Below, piece after piece: positions 26,445 through 34,823 of a stretch of 64,000 nt of DNA. The position numbers and the translations under genes are program-made. Origin of the DNA: a virus. Under the pieces are notes generated by a model, which saw nothing but the letters and a program-made list of their open reading frames with translations, was not told the DNA's origin and did not search any database. The DNA lies in the IMG/VR virus record IMGVR_UViG_3300021962_008747, positions 35,688 through 99,687 of that record. The stretch is one strand, 5' to 3'. Numbering within the stretch: the stretch's first letter is position 1; every line of letters begins with the position of its first letter.

Positions 26445-28550
26445 ATGACTAATATTTATGATTCTTTAGGTATAAATGGCGGATTGAATATAAGTGCTAA
26501 TTCAACAACTGACGCAATATACATTAGCCAATTGGGTACGGGGAATGCCGTTTTGATAGAAGATAGTTCAAACCCTGACGCATCTCCGTTCATTATTAAT
26601 TCGGGAGGTAGTGTGAATATTGGTAGAATTGAGTATTTGTCCACTTCAGGTGGTACACAATCTAAATTACAAGTTAATAATAGTACTTCTCAAATACCAT
26701 CATCGGGTTTACCATTCACCACAAATTTTATTGTACAAGGGTTTAATAATAATAATATCGGTTTTTTTACGACAGACATTAATACGTCACAATTATATTT
26801 TGGAACACCATCAAGTGTGTATGGAGCAAAACTTTCTTGGAGATATACTGGTGGGACATTTGATTTATCTACTCAGACCACAGGAGGAACTATTACTTTT
26901 GGTACCGATCAAGGTTTAGAAAGAATGAGAATACAAAGTGATGGAAATGTAGGTATCGGCACAACTGCGGCAACATCAACTTTAACCGTAAATGGTAGTT
27001 TAAGTGCAACAACATTATATGGTGACGGGTCAAATCTAACAGGAATTTCAGGTGGTGGTTCATTTACTGGAGGAACTGTAACAGGATCAACAACATTCAA
27101 AAACGGACTTTCAGCCAATACCTTTAGTTCAAATACCGAAACTATAATCGGAAAAGTACCAACAAGTGCGTCTGGATCGGTATCAACTGGTTCGGCCCCT
27201 TCTGGTATTTATGTTCAAGGAAGATATGTATATGTTGTAAATGTTGGTTCAGATTCACTTCAAATATTTGATGTTTCAAGTCCATCATCTCCGGTTTTAG
27301 TTGGGTCAACATCAACCGGTTCGGCCCCTTCTGGTATTTATGTTCAAGGAAGATATGCATATGTTGTAAATGTTGTTTCAACTTCGCTTCAAATATTTGA
27401 TGTATCAAATCCATCATCTCCGACATTAGTTGGAACTGCGTCAACAGGTTCGTCCCCTTCTCGTATTTATGTTCAAGGAAGATATGCATATGTTATTAAC
27501 CGTACTTCAGATTCACTTCAAATATTTGATGTATCAAATCCATCATTACCTGTTTCAGTTGGGTCTGTGTCAACCGGTTCTCGACCTGATGGTATTTATG
27601 TTCAAGGAAGATATGTATATGTTATAAACCGAGATTCAAGATCACTTCAAATATTTGATGTATCAAATCCATCATTACCTGTTTCAGTTGGGTCTGTGTC
27701 AACTGGTTCAGACCCTTATCATATTTATGTTCAAGCAAGATATGCGTATGTCTTGAACCGAATTTCTTCTGAACTTAAAATATTTGATGTTTCAAATCCA
27801 TCATCTCCGGTATTAGTTGGAACTGCGTCAACAGGATCAGGTTCTGGTATTTATGTTCAAGGAAGATATGCATATGTTATAAATGGAAATGATTCACTTC
27901 AAATATTTGATGTATCAAATCCATCATCACCTGTTTCAGTTGGGTCAACATCAACCGGTTCGGCCCCTTCTGGTATTTATGTTCAAGGAATATATGCGTA
28001 TGTTGTAAACCGACTTTCAAATTCACTTCAAATATTTGATGTTAGTGGTTCATATATTCAACAATTAGAAGTTGGTGGAATATTAACAAATACTTTGGAA
28101 TCTGTTGGAAATACAACTATTGGCAATGATTTAGCGGTAGTGGGCGGATTAAATGTAAGTCAATCAACAAACATACAAGGAAATTTATCGGCGACTAATT
28201 TAATAGTAGTTAGTGGAGTAACTTCAAACACTGTGTCTGCCAATACGATAAGTGCAACAACTTATCAGAATTTACCACAAACAACATCCGCAAATACTGC
28301 AACTATTCATTTTAGCTCGTCCACTATTTTTGGTTCATACTCGTCACCATTATCAACCAACATAACAGATAACTTGTCAGGTTCAAAATTGGGTATTACA
28401 CAAAAAATTTACCATAATAGCGGAACATCTCCATCGGTACCTGCTGGATGGGTATTGTTAGGTAGTACAACTTATCAGACAAGTGTAATTAATATAATTT
28501 ACGCAGAATGGTCAGAAGATTCAAGGGTTGAATATTGGATAGTAAGATAA
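26445..28550 (+). CDS. Tail fibre with seven-bladed LVIVD-type propeller
   Basis: A 701-residue fibre. Residues 1-230 include GGNVGIGT-like fibre sequence (MRIQSDGNVGIGTTAATSTL) and the shared LSATTLYGDGSNLTGIS module. Residues about 247-535 are seven tandem 43-residue repeats, each with GIYVQGRYxYVxN...SLQIFDVSNPSSPVxVG, which match LVIVD repeats; seven such units fit a closed beta-propeller. The C-terminal 120 residues (SGKLGITQKIYHNSGTSP-like and GWVLLGSTTYQ) look like a knob. Propellers at fibre ends commonly bind surface glycans or proteins. Blades 1, 2 and 7 are nearly identical in DNA, which suggests recent duplication. Confidence 0.75.
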   Translation: MTNIYDSLGINGGLNISANSTTDAIYISQLGTGNAVLIEDSSNPDASPFIINSGGSVNIGRIEYLSTSGGTQSKLQVNNSTSQIPSSGLPFTTNFIVQGFNNNNIGFFTTDINTSQLYFGTPSSVYGAKLSWRYTGGTFDLSTQTTGGTITFGTDQGLERMRIQSDGNVGIGTTAATSTLTVNGSLSATTLYGDGSNLTGISGGGSFTGGTVTGSTTFKNGLSANTFSSNTETIIGKVPTSASGSVSTGSAPSGIYVQGRYVYVVNVGSDSLQIFDVSSPSSPVLVGSTSTGSAPSGIYVQGRYAYVVNVVSTSLQIFDVSNPSSPTLVGTASTGSSPSRIYVQGRYAYVINRTSDSLQIFDVSNPSLPVSVGSVSTGSRPDGIYVQGRYVYVINRDSRSLQIFDVSNPSLPVSVGSVSTGSDPYHIYVQARYAYVLNRISSELKIFDVSNPSSPVLVGTASTGSGSGIYVQGRYAYVINGNDSLQIFDVSNPSSPVSVGSTSTGSAPSGIYVQGIYAYVVNRLSNSLQIFDVSGSYIQQLEVGGILTNTLESVGNTTIGNDLAVVGGLNVSQSTNIQGNLSATNLIVVSGVTSNTVSANTISATTYQNLPQTTSANTATIHFSSSTIFGSYSSPLSTNITDNLSGSKLGITQKIYHNSGTSPSVPAGWVLLGSTTYQTSVINIIYAEWSEDSRVEYWIVR
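27181..28060 (+). repeat. Seven tandem 129-bp repeats inside the propeller fibre gene
   Basis: Seven copies of a unit of about 129 bases (43 codons); copy 6 is shorter by two codons and copy 7 diverges at its end. Segments such as GGTATTTATGTTCAAGGAAG recur almost unchanged, so slippage or recombination could change blade number or order. Confidence 0.85.
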
Positions 28551-28551
28551 A

Positions 28552-29268
28552 ATGAATAAGTATCAAACCATATTAAGTAATATACCAGCAAAACCTATTG
28601 TATGTTATGATTTTACAAATCAAAATTCATACCCAACTACAGGTACTGTGGTTACCGACATATTTAATAATTCTAATGCAACATTAAGTAATTCACCAAT
28701 TTATTCGGCGTTCACATCAGGTAGTATGTTTTTTGACGGATCAAATGATTTTTTGATGACGACAACAAGTTTGAATAATTTATTTTCAGGAATATCACCT
28801 AATAAGTCAGAAACGACTTCTATTTTTATGTGGGTATATATGATGGATGATGGCGTGATTTTATCTGAGCAAGGAACGACAACACCTAACACATCTTGGT
28901 TTGAATCGGTTATTGAAAGAGTTTCAGGCAATTTGAAATTTGGTTTTTGGAATGGGACTTCAATATCAAGTGTAACATCATCCGCAGCAACATCTTTGAA
29001 CACATGGCATTATATTGGGTTAACCTATGACGGTTCAACAATGAAGTCATATGTTGATGGTCAATTGGTTGGTGAACTATCATTTAATCGATTAGCTCCT
29101 TATAATGGAGGGGCAAATACACATTATGCAATTGCGAGCAATTGTCCCACAAATATGGGTGACGGGGGTTATGCAAAAATGTATTTAAGTAGGTTTGAAA
29201 TTTATAACTATACTCTTTCTCAAACTCAGATAAGTTATAACTATAACTCAACAAAAAATATTTATTAA
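28552..29268 (+). CDS. LamG/concanavalin-like adhesin
   Basis: A 238-residue jelly-roll lectin-like protein. Seen in order: PIVCYDFTNQNSY, GSMFFDGSNDFL, TTSIFMWVYMM, WHYIGLTYDGSTMKSYVDGQ and YLSRFEIYNYTLSQTQISYN, the usual LamG-like series of strands. It follows the propeller fibre by one base, so it is likely another receptor-binding component of the same fibre system. Confidence 0.75.
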   Translation: MNKYQTILSNIPAKPIVCYDFTNQNSYPTTGTVVTDIFNNSNATLSNSPIYSAFTSGSMFFDGSNDFLMTTTSLNNLFSGISPNKSETTSIFMWVYMMDDGVILSEQGTTTPNTSWFESVIERVSGNLKFGFWNGTSISSVTSSAATSLNTWHYIGLTYDGSTMKSYVDGQLVGELSFNRLAPYNGGANTHYAIASNCPTNMGDGGYAKMYLSRFEIYNYTLSQTQISYNYNSTKNIY

Positions 29269-29270
29269 AT

Positions 29271-29624
29271 ATGGAATTTTTTATAAAACAAAATAGTAAT
29301 TTACCCATTTTAAAAATGGATGTTGTAAAAGACGGAAGAACCGACTCTTGGAAAGATTTTTATTCTGTTTTAGACAATGCAACCATTAGGTTTTCCATGA
29401 AAAGTGAAGATGACGGAATTCAAAAAATATTTATGAGACCGTCATACATCACAGAAAAAGAAAGAAGAAATCCTGACTCACCAAGAGAATATTATATTTA
29501 CTATAAGTGGAGAGGAAAAGATACGGCAAAAAAAGGTAGATACATCGGAGAGTTTTTAATCGAGTTATCAAACGGAGAATTAATAGGACCAATTAGAGAA
29601 AATCTTTATATCAATATTATTTGA
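29271..29624 (+). CDS. Conserved phage structural protein, BppU-like
   Basis: A 117-residue protein of strands: FFIKQNSNLPILKMDVVKDG, then ATIRFSMKS, IYYKWRGKDTAKKGRYIGEF and LSNGELIGPIRENLYINI. The order (opposed strands ending in a G-x-Y-x-x-E-F hairpin) resembles the N-terminal domain of phage baseplate upper proteins that anchor receptor-binding proteins. Last gene of the fibre operon; its TGA overlaps the -33 element of the gp43 promoter. Confidence 0.5.
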   Translation: MEFFIKQNSNLPILKMDVVKDGRTDSWKDFYSVLDNATIRFSMKSEDDGIQKIFMRPSYITEKERRNPDSPREYYIYYKWRGKDTAKKGRYIGEFLIELSNGELIGPIRENLYINII

Positions 29625-29651
29625 CAAGAGTATGTTTTACTCTTATATTTA
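29620..29651 (+). promoter_or_regulatory. Host-type (Bacteroidetes-like) promoter for gp43
   Basis: TTTGACA at 29620-29626 and TATATTTA at 29644-29651, 20 bases between TTTG and the -7 box; one base off the Bacteroidetes consensus TTTG...TAnnTTTG. The spacer holds a seven-base inverted repeat (AAGAGTA-TGTTT-TACTCTT, 29626-29644) that could be an operator. Confidence 0.6.
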
Positions 29652-29664
29652 GAACAAAGGTAAA

Positions 29665-29682
29665 TGTTACCCATGTGTAACA
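29665..29682 (+). promoter_or_regulatory. Hairpin in the gp43 leader, possible translational operator
   Basis: TGTTAC pairs with GTAACA around CCATGT in the roughly 57-base leader between the predicted transcription start and the ATG at 29714. T4 gp43 represses its own translation by binding a leader hairpin; this could be the counterpart. The stem is short (six pairs), so confidence is low. Confidence 0.35.
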
Positions 29683-29713
29683 GCTAATACACCAAACTCA
29701 AAAATATAATATT

Positions 29714-32617
29714 ATGGTTCCACAAGAAGAAATCGAACGTTTCCTACACGGAGAAGATGACGAAAAATATATCGTAGCACTCGAATACGATTATAAATCA
29801 GATAAAATTTTTAAAGTAATTCAAGACCCAATTAAAGGTAAACTTTTAAGAATGGATACATTTATTCCATTTGCATGGGTCGGTGACTTACGTAGTAAGA
29901 ATTTCTATAGAGGTAATAAAGACCTTCAAAAAAAGGCAATGTCAGAAAACGGTATTATTATAGAAAAGTTAGAAGATCATGGTGATGAAAGATTAAAAAC
30001 GGGTTTAACATTTTTAGTTAAAACAACAAAATCATATTCTAATCTTGTAAACTTTTTTAAAGGCGGTGGTCTTGATCCATGGGGTAGAGATAACTCAGAT
30101 TTTATTTCAATACTTTCTCCTGTAGAACAATATCTAATTCAAAAAAGTAAAAGACTATTCAAAGGGTTTGATGAATATGATGAAATCCACAGGTTTGTAT
30201 TCGATATCGAGACCACAGGACTTGATCCAAATAAGAGTTCAATATTCTTAATTGGAATGAAAGACAATCGTGGTTTTATTAAATTGTTATCGGCACAAAA
30301 TGAAGAAGAAGAAAAGAAAATGATTGTTGAGTTTTTTGAAACAATTGATAAATTAAAACCCTCTCTTGTTGGTGGTTATAACTCTGCATTTTTTGACTTT
30401 CCATTTATTTTAAAACGTGCAGAAATATTAAAATTAAATATTAAAAAAATTGCTAAAACTTTAAACCCTGACTATTCATTAAAACAAAAAGAAGGAATAT
30501 TAAAGTTGGCGAATGAAATGGAGCCTTACACACAAACTCAAATGTGGGGTTACAATATTATTGATATAGCACATGCGGTTCGTAGGGCACAAGCGATTAA
30601 CTCAGACATCAAGAGTTGGTCTTTGAAATATATTACAAAGTTTATTGAAGCAGAAAAAGAAAACCGTGTTTATGTTGAAGGAGATAAGATTGGAAAAATA
30701 TACTTTGACAACGAGGACTATTGGATGAATAAAGAAAACGGAAACTATAAAAAAGTTGGTTTTGATTCTAAAATAGATGAAATATGTTCAAGAAGAACTG
30801 ATGTATATTTTAAAACAAATGGTTCAAAAATAATTGAAGACTATCTTGATGATGACCTTTATGAAACGATGATTGTTGATGAACAATTTAATCAGGCAAA
30901 CTTTCTACTTTCTAAACTTGTACCAACAACATACGAAAGACTTTCAACTATGGGTACTGCGACGTTATGGAAAATGATTATGTGCGCATGGTCATACAAA
31001 CATAATTTAGCAATACCAAGAAAACTACCAAAAAGAAAATTTACAGGAGGACTTTCAAGGTTACTTCAAGTTGGTTATTCAAAGAATGTATTAAAACTTG
31101 ACTACTCATCACTATACCCTTCTATTCAGTTGGTTCATGATGTGTTTCCTAAATGTGACGTAACAGGTGCGATGAAAAGTATGTTAAAGTACTTTCGTGA
31201 CACTCGTATAAAATATAAAAACTTAGCAGGTGAATTTAAAAAAACGGATCCGAAACTTTCTGTCTCATACGACAGGAAACAATTACCAATCAAAATCTTT
31301 ATCAATGCCTTCTTTGGATCATTATCAGCACCCCACGTCTTCCCTTGGGGTGATATGGACATGGGAGAACAGATTACGTGTACCGGTAGGCAATATCTAC
31401 GACAGATGATTATGTACTTTATGAGTAAAGGTTATGTTCCTCTTGTGATGGATACGGATGGAGTAAACTTTGAAACCCCAAATGATGTGGATACTCACCA
31501 CTATGTCGGTAAAGGTCTTAATGGTTTAGTTGAAAAAGATAAAGAGTATTTTGGTTCTGAAGCGGATGTTGCTGAGTATAATGACTTATTTTTAAGAAAC
31601 GAAATGGGTCTTGATATAGATGGAGTTTGGCCTTCAACAATAAACGTAGCAAGAAAAAATTATGCACTTCTTACAGATAAAGGTAAAGTTAAACTTACAG
31701 GAAATACCATCAAATCTAAAAAACTACAAACGTATGTTGCGGAGTTTTTGGACAAAGGGTTAAGAATGTTACTTGATGGTAAGGGTGCTGAGTTTTTGGA
31801 CTTTTACTATGAGTACGTTGAGAAACTTTTTAATAGACAAATACCTTTGGCTAAAATTGCAAATAAAGCTCGTGTTAAACAATCAATAGAAGATTATAAA
31901 GTTCACGTTACTAAAAAAACAAAGTCAGGAAATTCGATGTCTCGTCAGGCACACATGGAATTATTGATACGTGCAGGTATTAATCCTGGTTTAGGAGACA
32001 CTGTTTATTATGTTAATAACGGCGAAAAGAAATCACATGGAGATGTTCAAAAGAAAACTAAAAAAATTAAAGCAACAAAAGAGGAAGTTCTTCTTTATGA
32101 AAAAAATAACGGTAAACCATTCCCGATAGAGTATGAAGATGACATTGTGTTAAACTGTTATCTAATTAATGAACAAGATATTGAAAAAAATCCTGACTTA
32201 CTTGGTGAATATAATATTGCAAGATACATGGCAGCATTTAACAAAAGAATTGAACCTCTACTTGTTGTTTTCAAACCTGAAATTAGAGATGAGATATTAA
32301 TTGAAGACCCAAAAGACCGACCAATTTTTACTAAAGCACAAACAGAATTAGATAGGGGAACACCTAAAAAAGAAAAAGATCAAGACAATTTAGACGAGGT
32401 TTTAACATTATCTGATATGGAATTAGAATTTTGGCAATCAACGGGTATTGACCCTTATTATATGTATTTAGAAAATACTTTAGATTTAGTTGATCAAGAA
32501 TATGTTGAAAAAAATAAAAACTTAATGAATACCAGAGTTAAAAAAGTTAAGGTAGATGAAGATGAAATTTATGAATTTGACGAAGATGGCGATTTAATGT
32601 CTTTAGTTTTTGACTAA
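29714..32617 (+). CDS. 43: Family B DNA polymerase (gp43-like)
   Basis: A 967-residue replicative polymerase (T4 gp43 is 898). Exonuclease motifs: FVFDIETTGLD near residue 161, GYNSAFFDFPF near 219 and YLDDDLYE near 376. Polymerase motifs: A, LDYSSLYPSIQL near 461; B, KIFINAFFGSL near 530; C, VMDTDGVNF near 577, followed by ARKNYALL near 645. Motif C keeps D-T-D but has Met and Gly where most family B enzymes have Tyr-Gly/Ile and Ser. It has its own host-type promoter and stands alone between fibre and neck genes. Its stop overlaps the stop of the convergent fibre-like gene by four bases. Confidence 0.95.
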   Translation: MVPQEEIERFLHGEDDEKYIVALEYDYKSDKIFKVIQDPIKGKLLRMDTFIPFAWVGDLRSKNFYRGNKDLQKKAMSENGIIIEKLEDHGDERLKTGLTFLVKTTKSYSNLVNFFKGGGLDPWGRDNSDFISILSPVEQYLIQKSKRLFKGFDEYDEIHRFVFDIETTGLDPNKSSIFLIGMKDNRGFIKLLSAQNEEEEKKMIVEFFETIDKLKPSLVGGYNSAFFDFPFILKRAEILKLNIKKIAKTLNPDYSLKQKEGILKLANEMEPYTQTQMWGYNIIDIAHAVRRAQAINSDIKSWSLKYITKFIEAEKENRVYVEGDKIGKIYFDNEDYWMNKENGNYKKVGFDSKIDEICSRRTDVYFKTNGSKIIEDYLDDDLYETMIVDEQFNQANFLLSKLVPTTYERLSTMGTATLWKMIMCAWSYKHNLAIPRKLPKRKFTGGLSRLLQVGYSKNVLKLDYSSLYPSIQLVHDVFPKCDVTGAMKSMLKYFRDTRIKYKNLAGEFKKTDPKLSVSYDRKQLPIKIFINAFFGSLSAPHVFPWGDMDMGEQITCTGRQYLRQMIMYFMSKGYVPLVMDTDGVNFETPNDVDTHHYVGKGLNGLVEKDKEYFGSEADVAEYNDLFLRNEMGLDIDGVWPSTINVARKNYALLTDKGKVKLTGNTIKSKKLQTYVAEFLDKGLRMLLDGKGAEFLDFYYEYVEKLFNRQIPLAKIANKARVKQSIEDYKVHVTKKTKSGNSMSRQAHMELLIRAGINPGLGDTVYYVNNGEKKSHGDVQKKTKKIKATKEEVLLYEKNNGKPFPIEYEDDIVLNCYLINEQDIEKNPDLLGEYNIARYMAAFNKRIEPLLVVFKPEIRDEILIEDPKDRPIFTKAQTELDRGTPKKEKDQDNLDEVLTLSDMELEFWQSTGIDPYYMYLENTLDLVDQEYVEKNKNLMNTRVKKVKVDEDEIYEFDEDGDLMSLVFD

Positions 32618-32946
32618 GAACCTTTTAAACCATCCGATGAAAGGATATACCAACTATTACCAACAAATTTAAATTCTACACAAGAACCAACATTAAGTTC
32701 AACTTCTCCAAATTCTTCATCTATTAGTTTTTCTGATTTAACTAACGTTTGTGTTAAAGATTTTATTACAACGTGATCTGTTGTATTGTGATTTAATTTA
32801 ATTGTACAGTGGTCTATACCTTTTGTTATTATAACATATTCACCACTAGTTAAATATTCTTTTTCTGAGACTATAGATGAATCTGACGTTTCTATCGTCA
32901 CTCCATTAATAATTCTTTTAGAGGGTATTGATCTAAAAACCGCCAT
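32614..32946 (-). CDS. Fibre-like small structural protein
   Basis: A 110-residue beta protein. The pattern YVIITKGIDHCTIKLNHNTT, then VELNVGSCVEFKFVGNSWYI and LSSDGLKGS resembles the C-terminal modules of phage fibre/collar proteins. It lies just downstream of the gp13-like neck gene, so a collar or neck-fibre role is possible. Convergent with gp43; no terminator separates them. Confidence 0.5.
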   Translation of the reverse strand: MAVFRSIPSKRIINGVTIETSDSSIVSEKEYLTSGEYVIITKGIDHCTIKLNHNTTDHVVIKSLTQTLVKSEKLIDEEFGEVELNVGSCVEFKFVGNSWYILSSDGLKGS

Positions 32947-32949
32947 AAA

Positions 32950-34068
32950 TTATATAATATTTATTGGGTAGTTAAATGGTCTATATTTTAATGCTTTATT
33001 CATATTTTCTGCCATAGCCCCTTTTATTTCCCATTGTTTTTCTGGTCTTAACCTTTCAAGTCTAGTTTTCAACTCCTCCCAAAGGATTGATTTTTCATCC
33101 TTAGCCTCTGATTGTAAAGTCGTATATTCTAAAGTTAATTCACTATCGGGTGTTTTTAAATTACCACTAAATTTTCCTCTTACTCTAGCAAGTGTTTCTT
33201 TACAATAAGCGGTAAACCATCTTCTAACCCAGTTTTGTGCTGGTGCGTTTAACTCATCCCATCTTGTCTCGTCAATTGGGATGTCAGATGGTAGTTTTAC
33301 TACGTCAGGATTTTTTGCTAAACAATCGTCCCTATCAAAAGTATCGTAATACCAATACCAAACTCTATATTTGTTTCTTTCGATATTACCAAAATCAAAT
33401 TTTCCACCAGGTACGTTGTATAAATGTAACGCTTTTTTTCCTTCAGGTAGTGCGGTAATTCTATATGTTAAATCCCCTGTAATAATCCTTCTTTTTAGTT
33501 GGATGTCTGCCATTCTTAAAAGAATGTCAAATGCGGGTGTTATAAAATAATTACCAGTGGTACCCATTTGAGAAAATCCTGCACCACCACCTAAACCAAT
33601 ACCTCCAAAACCACCAAATCCTCCCATAAATGGGTCAAAGTACGCTGCGTCCAATTCAGATCTGGCAAACCAAAGTAATTCGTTAACTTCTCTTCCTGCG
33701 GGTATTTCATATATTTGTTGCCCCGCAACTAATTCTATATAATCTTTTTGTAAAACATAATCACCACCGGCTTGAAGACCAACAATTTTAGAATATGCGT
33801 AAGTGTATTGTGTCTCCCAATCTAAACTTCTAGTCGTAAATGCCTTTGTCAAAGATTGTTCGTCTAAATTTAAACCATAAAGTGCGGACCATTGGGTCTC
33901 AATTAACCAATCATTAACATGTTGTGAATAGTCTTGAATTGATAATTCTAAAAGAGAATCCATCATTTCGTCCTCTAATTCGACACCCCTTAAAGGTGCA
34001 CCCAAAAGATTTCTAATTCTTTTATAAAGTTTACTTCTATGTGGTTCTGAGATTATAGATGTTGACAT
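32950..34068 (-). CDS. 13: gp13-like neck protein (head completion)
   Basis: A 372-residue protein. The C-terminal half (WVRRWFTAYCKETLARVRGK, then LTLEYTTLQSEAKDEKSILW and LKTRLERLRPEKQWEIKG) matches T4-type gp13 neck proteins that seal the portal and join head to tail. The N-terminal 60 residues are helical and conserved-looking; a Gly/Phe-rich insertion sits near residues 150-172 (FDPFMGGFGGFGGIGLGGGA). It is read divergently from the gp15/sheath block and has a TATTTATA box 14 bases upstream of its ATG. Confidence 0.6.
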   Translation of the reverse strand: MSTSIISEPHRSKLYKRIRNLLGAPLRGVELEDEMMDSLLELSIQDYSQHVNDWLIETQWSALYGLNLDEQSLTKAFTTRSLDWETQYTYAYSKIVGLQAGGDYVLQKDYIELVAGQQIYEIPAGREVNELLWFARSELDAAYFDPFMGGFGGFGGIGLGGGAGFSQMGTTGNYFITPAFDILLRMADIQLKRRIITGDLTYRITALPEGKKALHLYNVPGGKFDFGNIERNKYRVWYWYYDTFDRDDCLAKNPDVVKLPSDIPIDETRWDELNAPAQNWVRRWFTAYCKETLARVRGKFSGNLKTPDSELTLEYTTLQSEAKDEKSILWEELKTRLERLRPEKQWEIKGAMAENMNKALKYRPFNYPINII

Positions 34069-34082
34069 AAGAATATTTTATA

Positions 34083-34090
34083 TATAAATA
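34083..34090 (-). promoter_or_regulatory. Predicted late promoter box TATTTATA
   Basis: Minus-strand box 14 bases before the ATG at 34068, in the 27-base gap after the superoxide dismutase gene. Confidence 0.55.
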
Positions 34091-34095
34091 TCTTA

Positions 34096-34812
34096 TTATT
34101 CTGCTTTATTTCTATCTAATTGAGTTGTATATAAATCAGTAACAAAATCCCAATTAACTACCTTCCAAAAATTATGTATATAACGGTCTCTTTCGTTTTT
34201 GTATTTAAGATAATAAGAGTGTTCCCACAAATCTAATCCTAATAATGGATAACTTTTATTTTTTCCACTCATCATTAAGGGATTATCTTGGTTTGGTGTC
34301 GTTACAATTTTTAACCTATTTGTTTTTGTAAGTACCAACCAAACCCAACCTGACCCAAATCTTGATTTTGCTTCTTCTTCAAATTTTTCTTTAAATTTAT
34401 CAAATGACCCAAAAGTGGATTCTAATTTATATAATAAAGGATTTTCTAATTTTGTTTTTTTAGGTGACAACATTTTCCAAAATAGTGCGTGGTTAAACGC
34501 GCCACCACCGTTGTTTCTTACCTTTGTATTGAATTTGGAAATACTCGAAACAATTTCTTCTAAATCTAAATCTTTGCCTTTTATTTTTTCTAACTCCTTA
34601 TTTAACTTTTCAACATAACCCTTGTAGTGTTTTGTATAATGAGTTTTCATCGTCTCACTATCTATAAAGTCTTCTAAATCATCAAACTCATAAGGTAATT
34701 TTTCTATTGAAACTTTTTTTATTTCATTAATTAAAGATTCATTAAGTAGAGAATTAATTCCTAACTTACTTTCGATTAAATTTATTTTTTCATTTAATTT
34801 TTTAAATATCAT
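34096..34812 (-). CDS. sod: Superoxide dismutase (Mn/Fe type) with N-terminal extension
   Basis: A 238-residue enzyme from the ATG at 34812 (a GTG five codons earlier is less likely). It converts superoxide to hydrogen peroxide and oxygen. All four metal ligands of the family are present: H58 (KTHYTKHY), H108 (FNHALFW), D194 and H198 (LGLDLWEHSYY). The residues FGSGWVWLVL and NQDNPLM match the Mn type, where the active-site Gln lies in the NQD segment. The first 38 residues are extra compared with bacterial enzymes: a Lys/Leu/Ile-rich helix with LLNES at 22-26, like a head-packaging peptide ending (L/I)-x-E. It lies between an SNF2-type helicase and gp13. Confidence 0.9.
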   Translation of the reverse strand: MIFKKLNEKINLIESKLGINSLLNESLINEIKKVSIEKLPYEFDDLEDFIDSETMKTHYTKHYKGYVEKLNKELEKIKGKDLDLEEIVSSISKFNTKVRNNGGGAFNHALFWKMLSPKKTKLENPLLYKLESTFGSFDKFKEKFEEEAKSRFGSGWVWLVLTKTNRLKIVTTPNQDNPLMMSGKNKSYPLLGLDLWEHSYYLKYKNERDRYIHNFWKVVNWDFVTDLYTTQLDRNKAE

Positions 34813-34823
34813 AATAATAAATA

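Noticed and set aside
27181-28060. A CRISPR-like or diversity-generating array at the repeats in the fibre gene
   Set aside because: The repeats are in-frame 43-codon units with full-length coding conservation; no spacers, and no reverse transcriptase or template repeat is present in the window.
29259-29266. TATTTATT four bases before the ATG at 29271 as a promoter box
   Set aside because: It is fully inside the last codons of the upstream gene (Asn-Ile-Tyr-stop) and could be chance.
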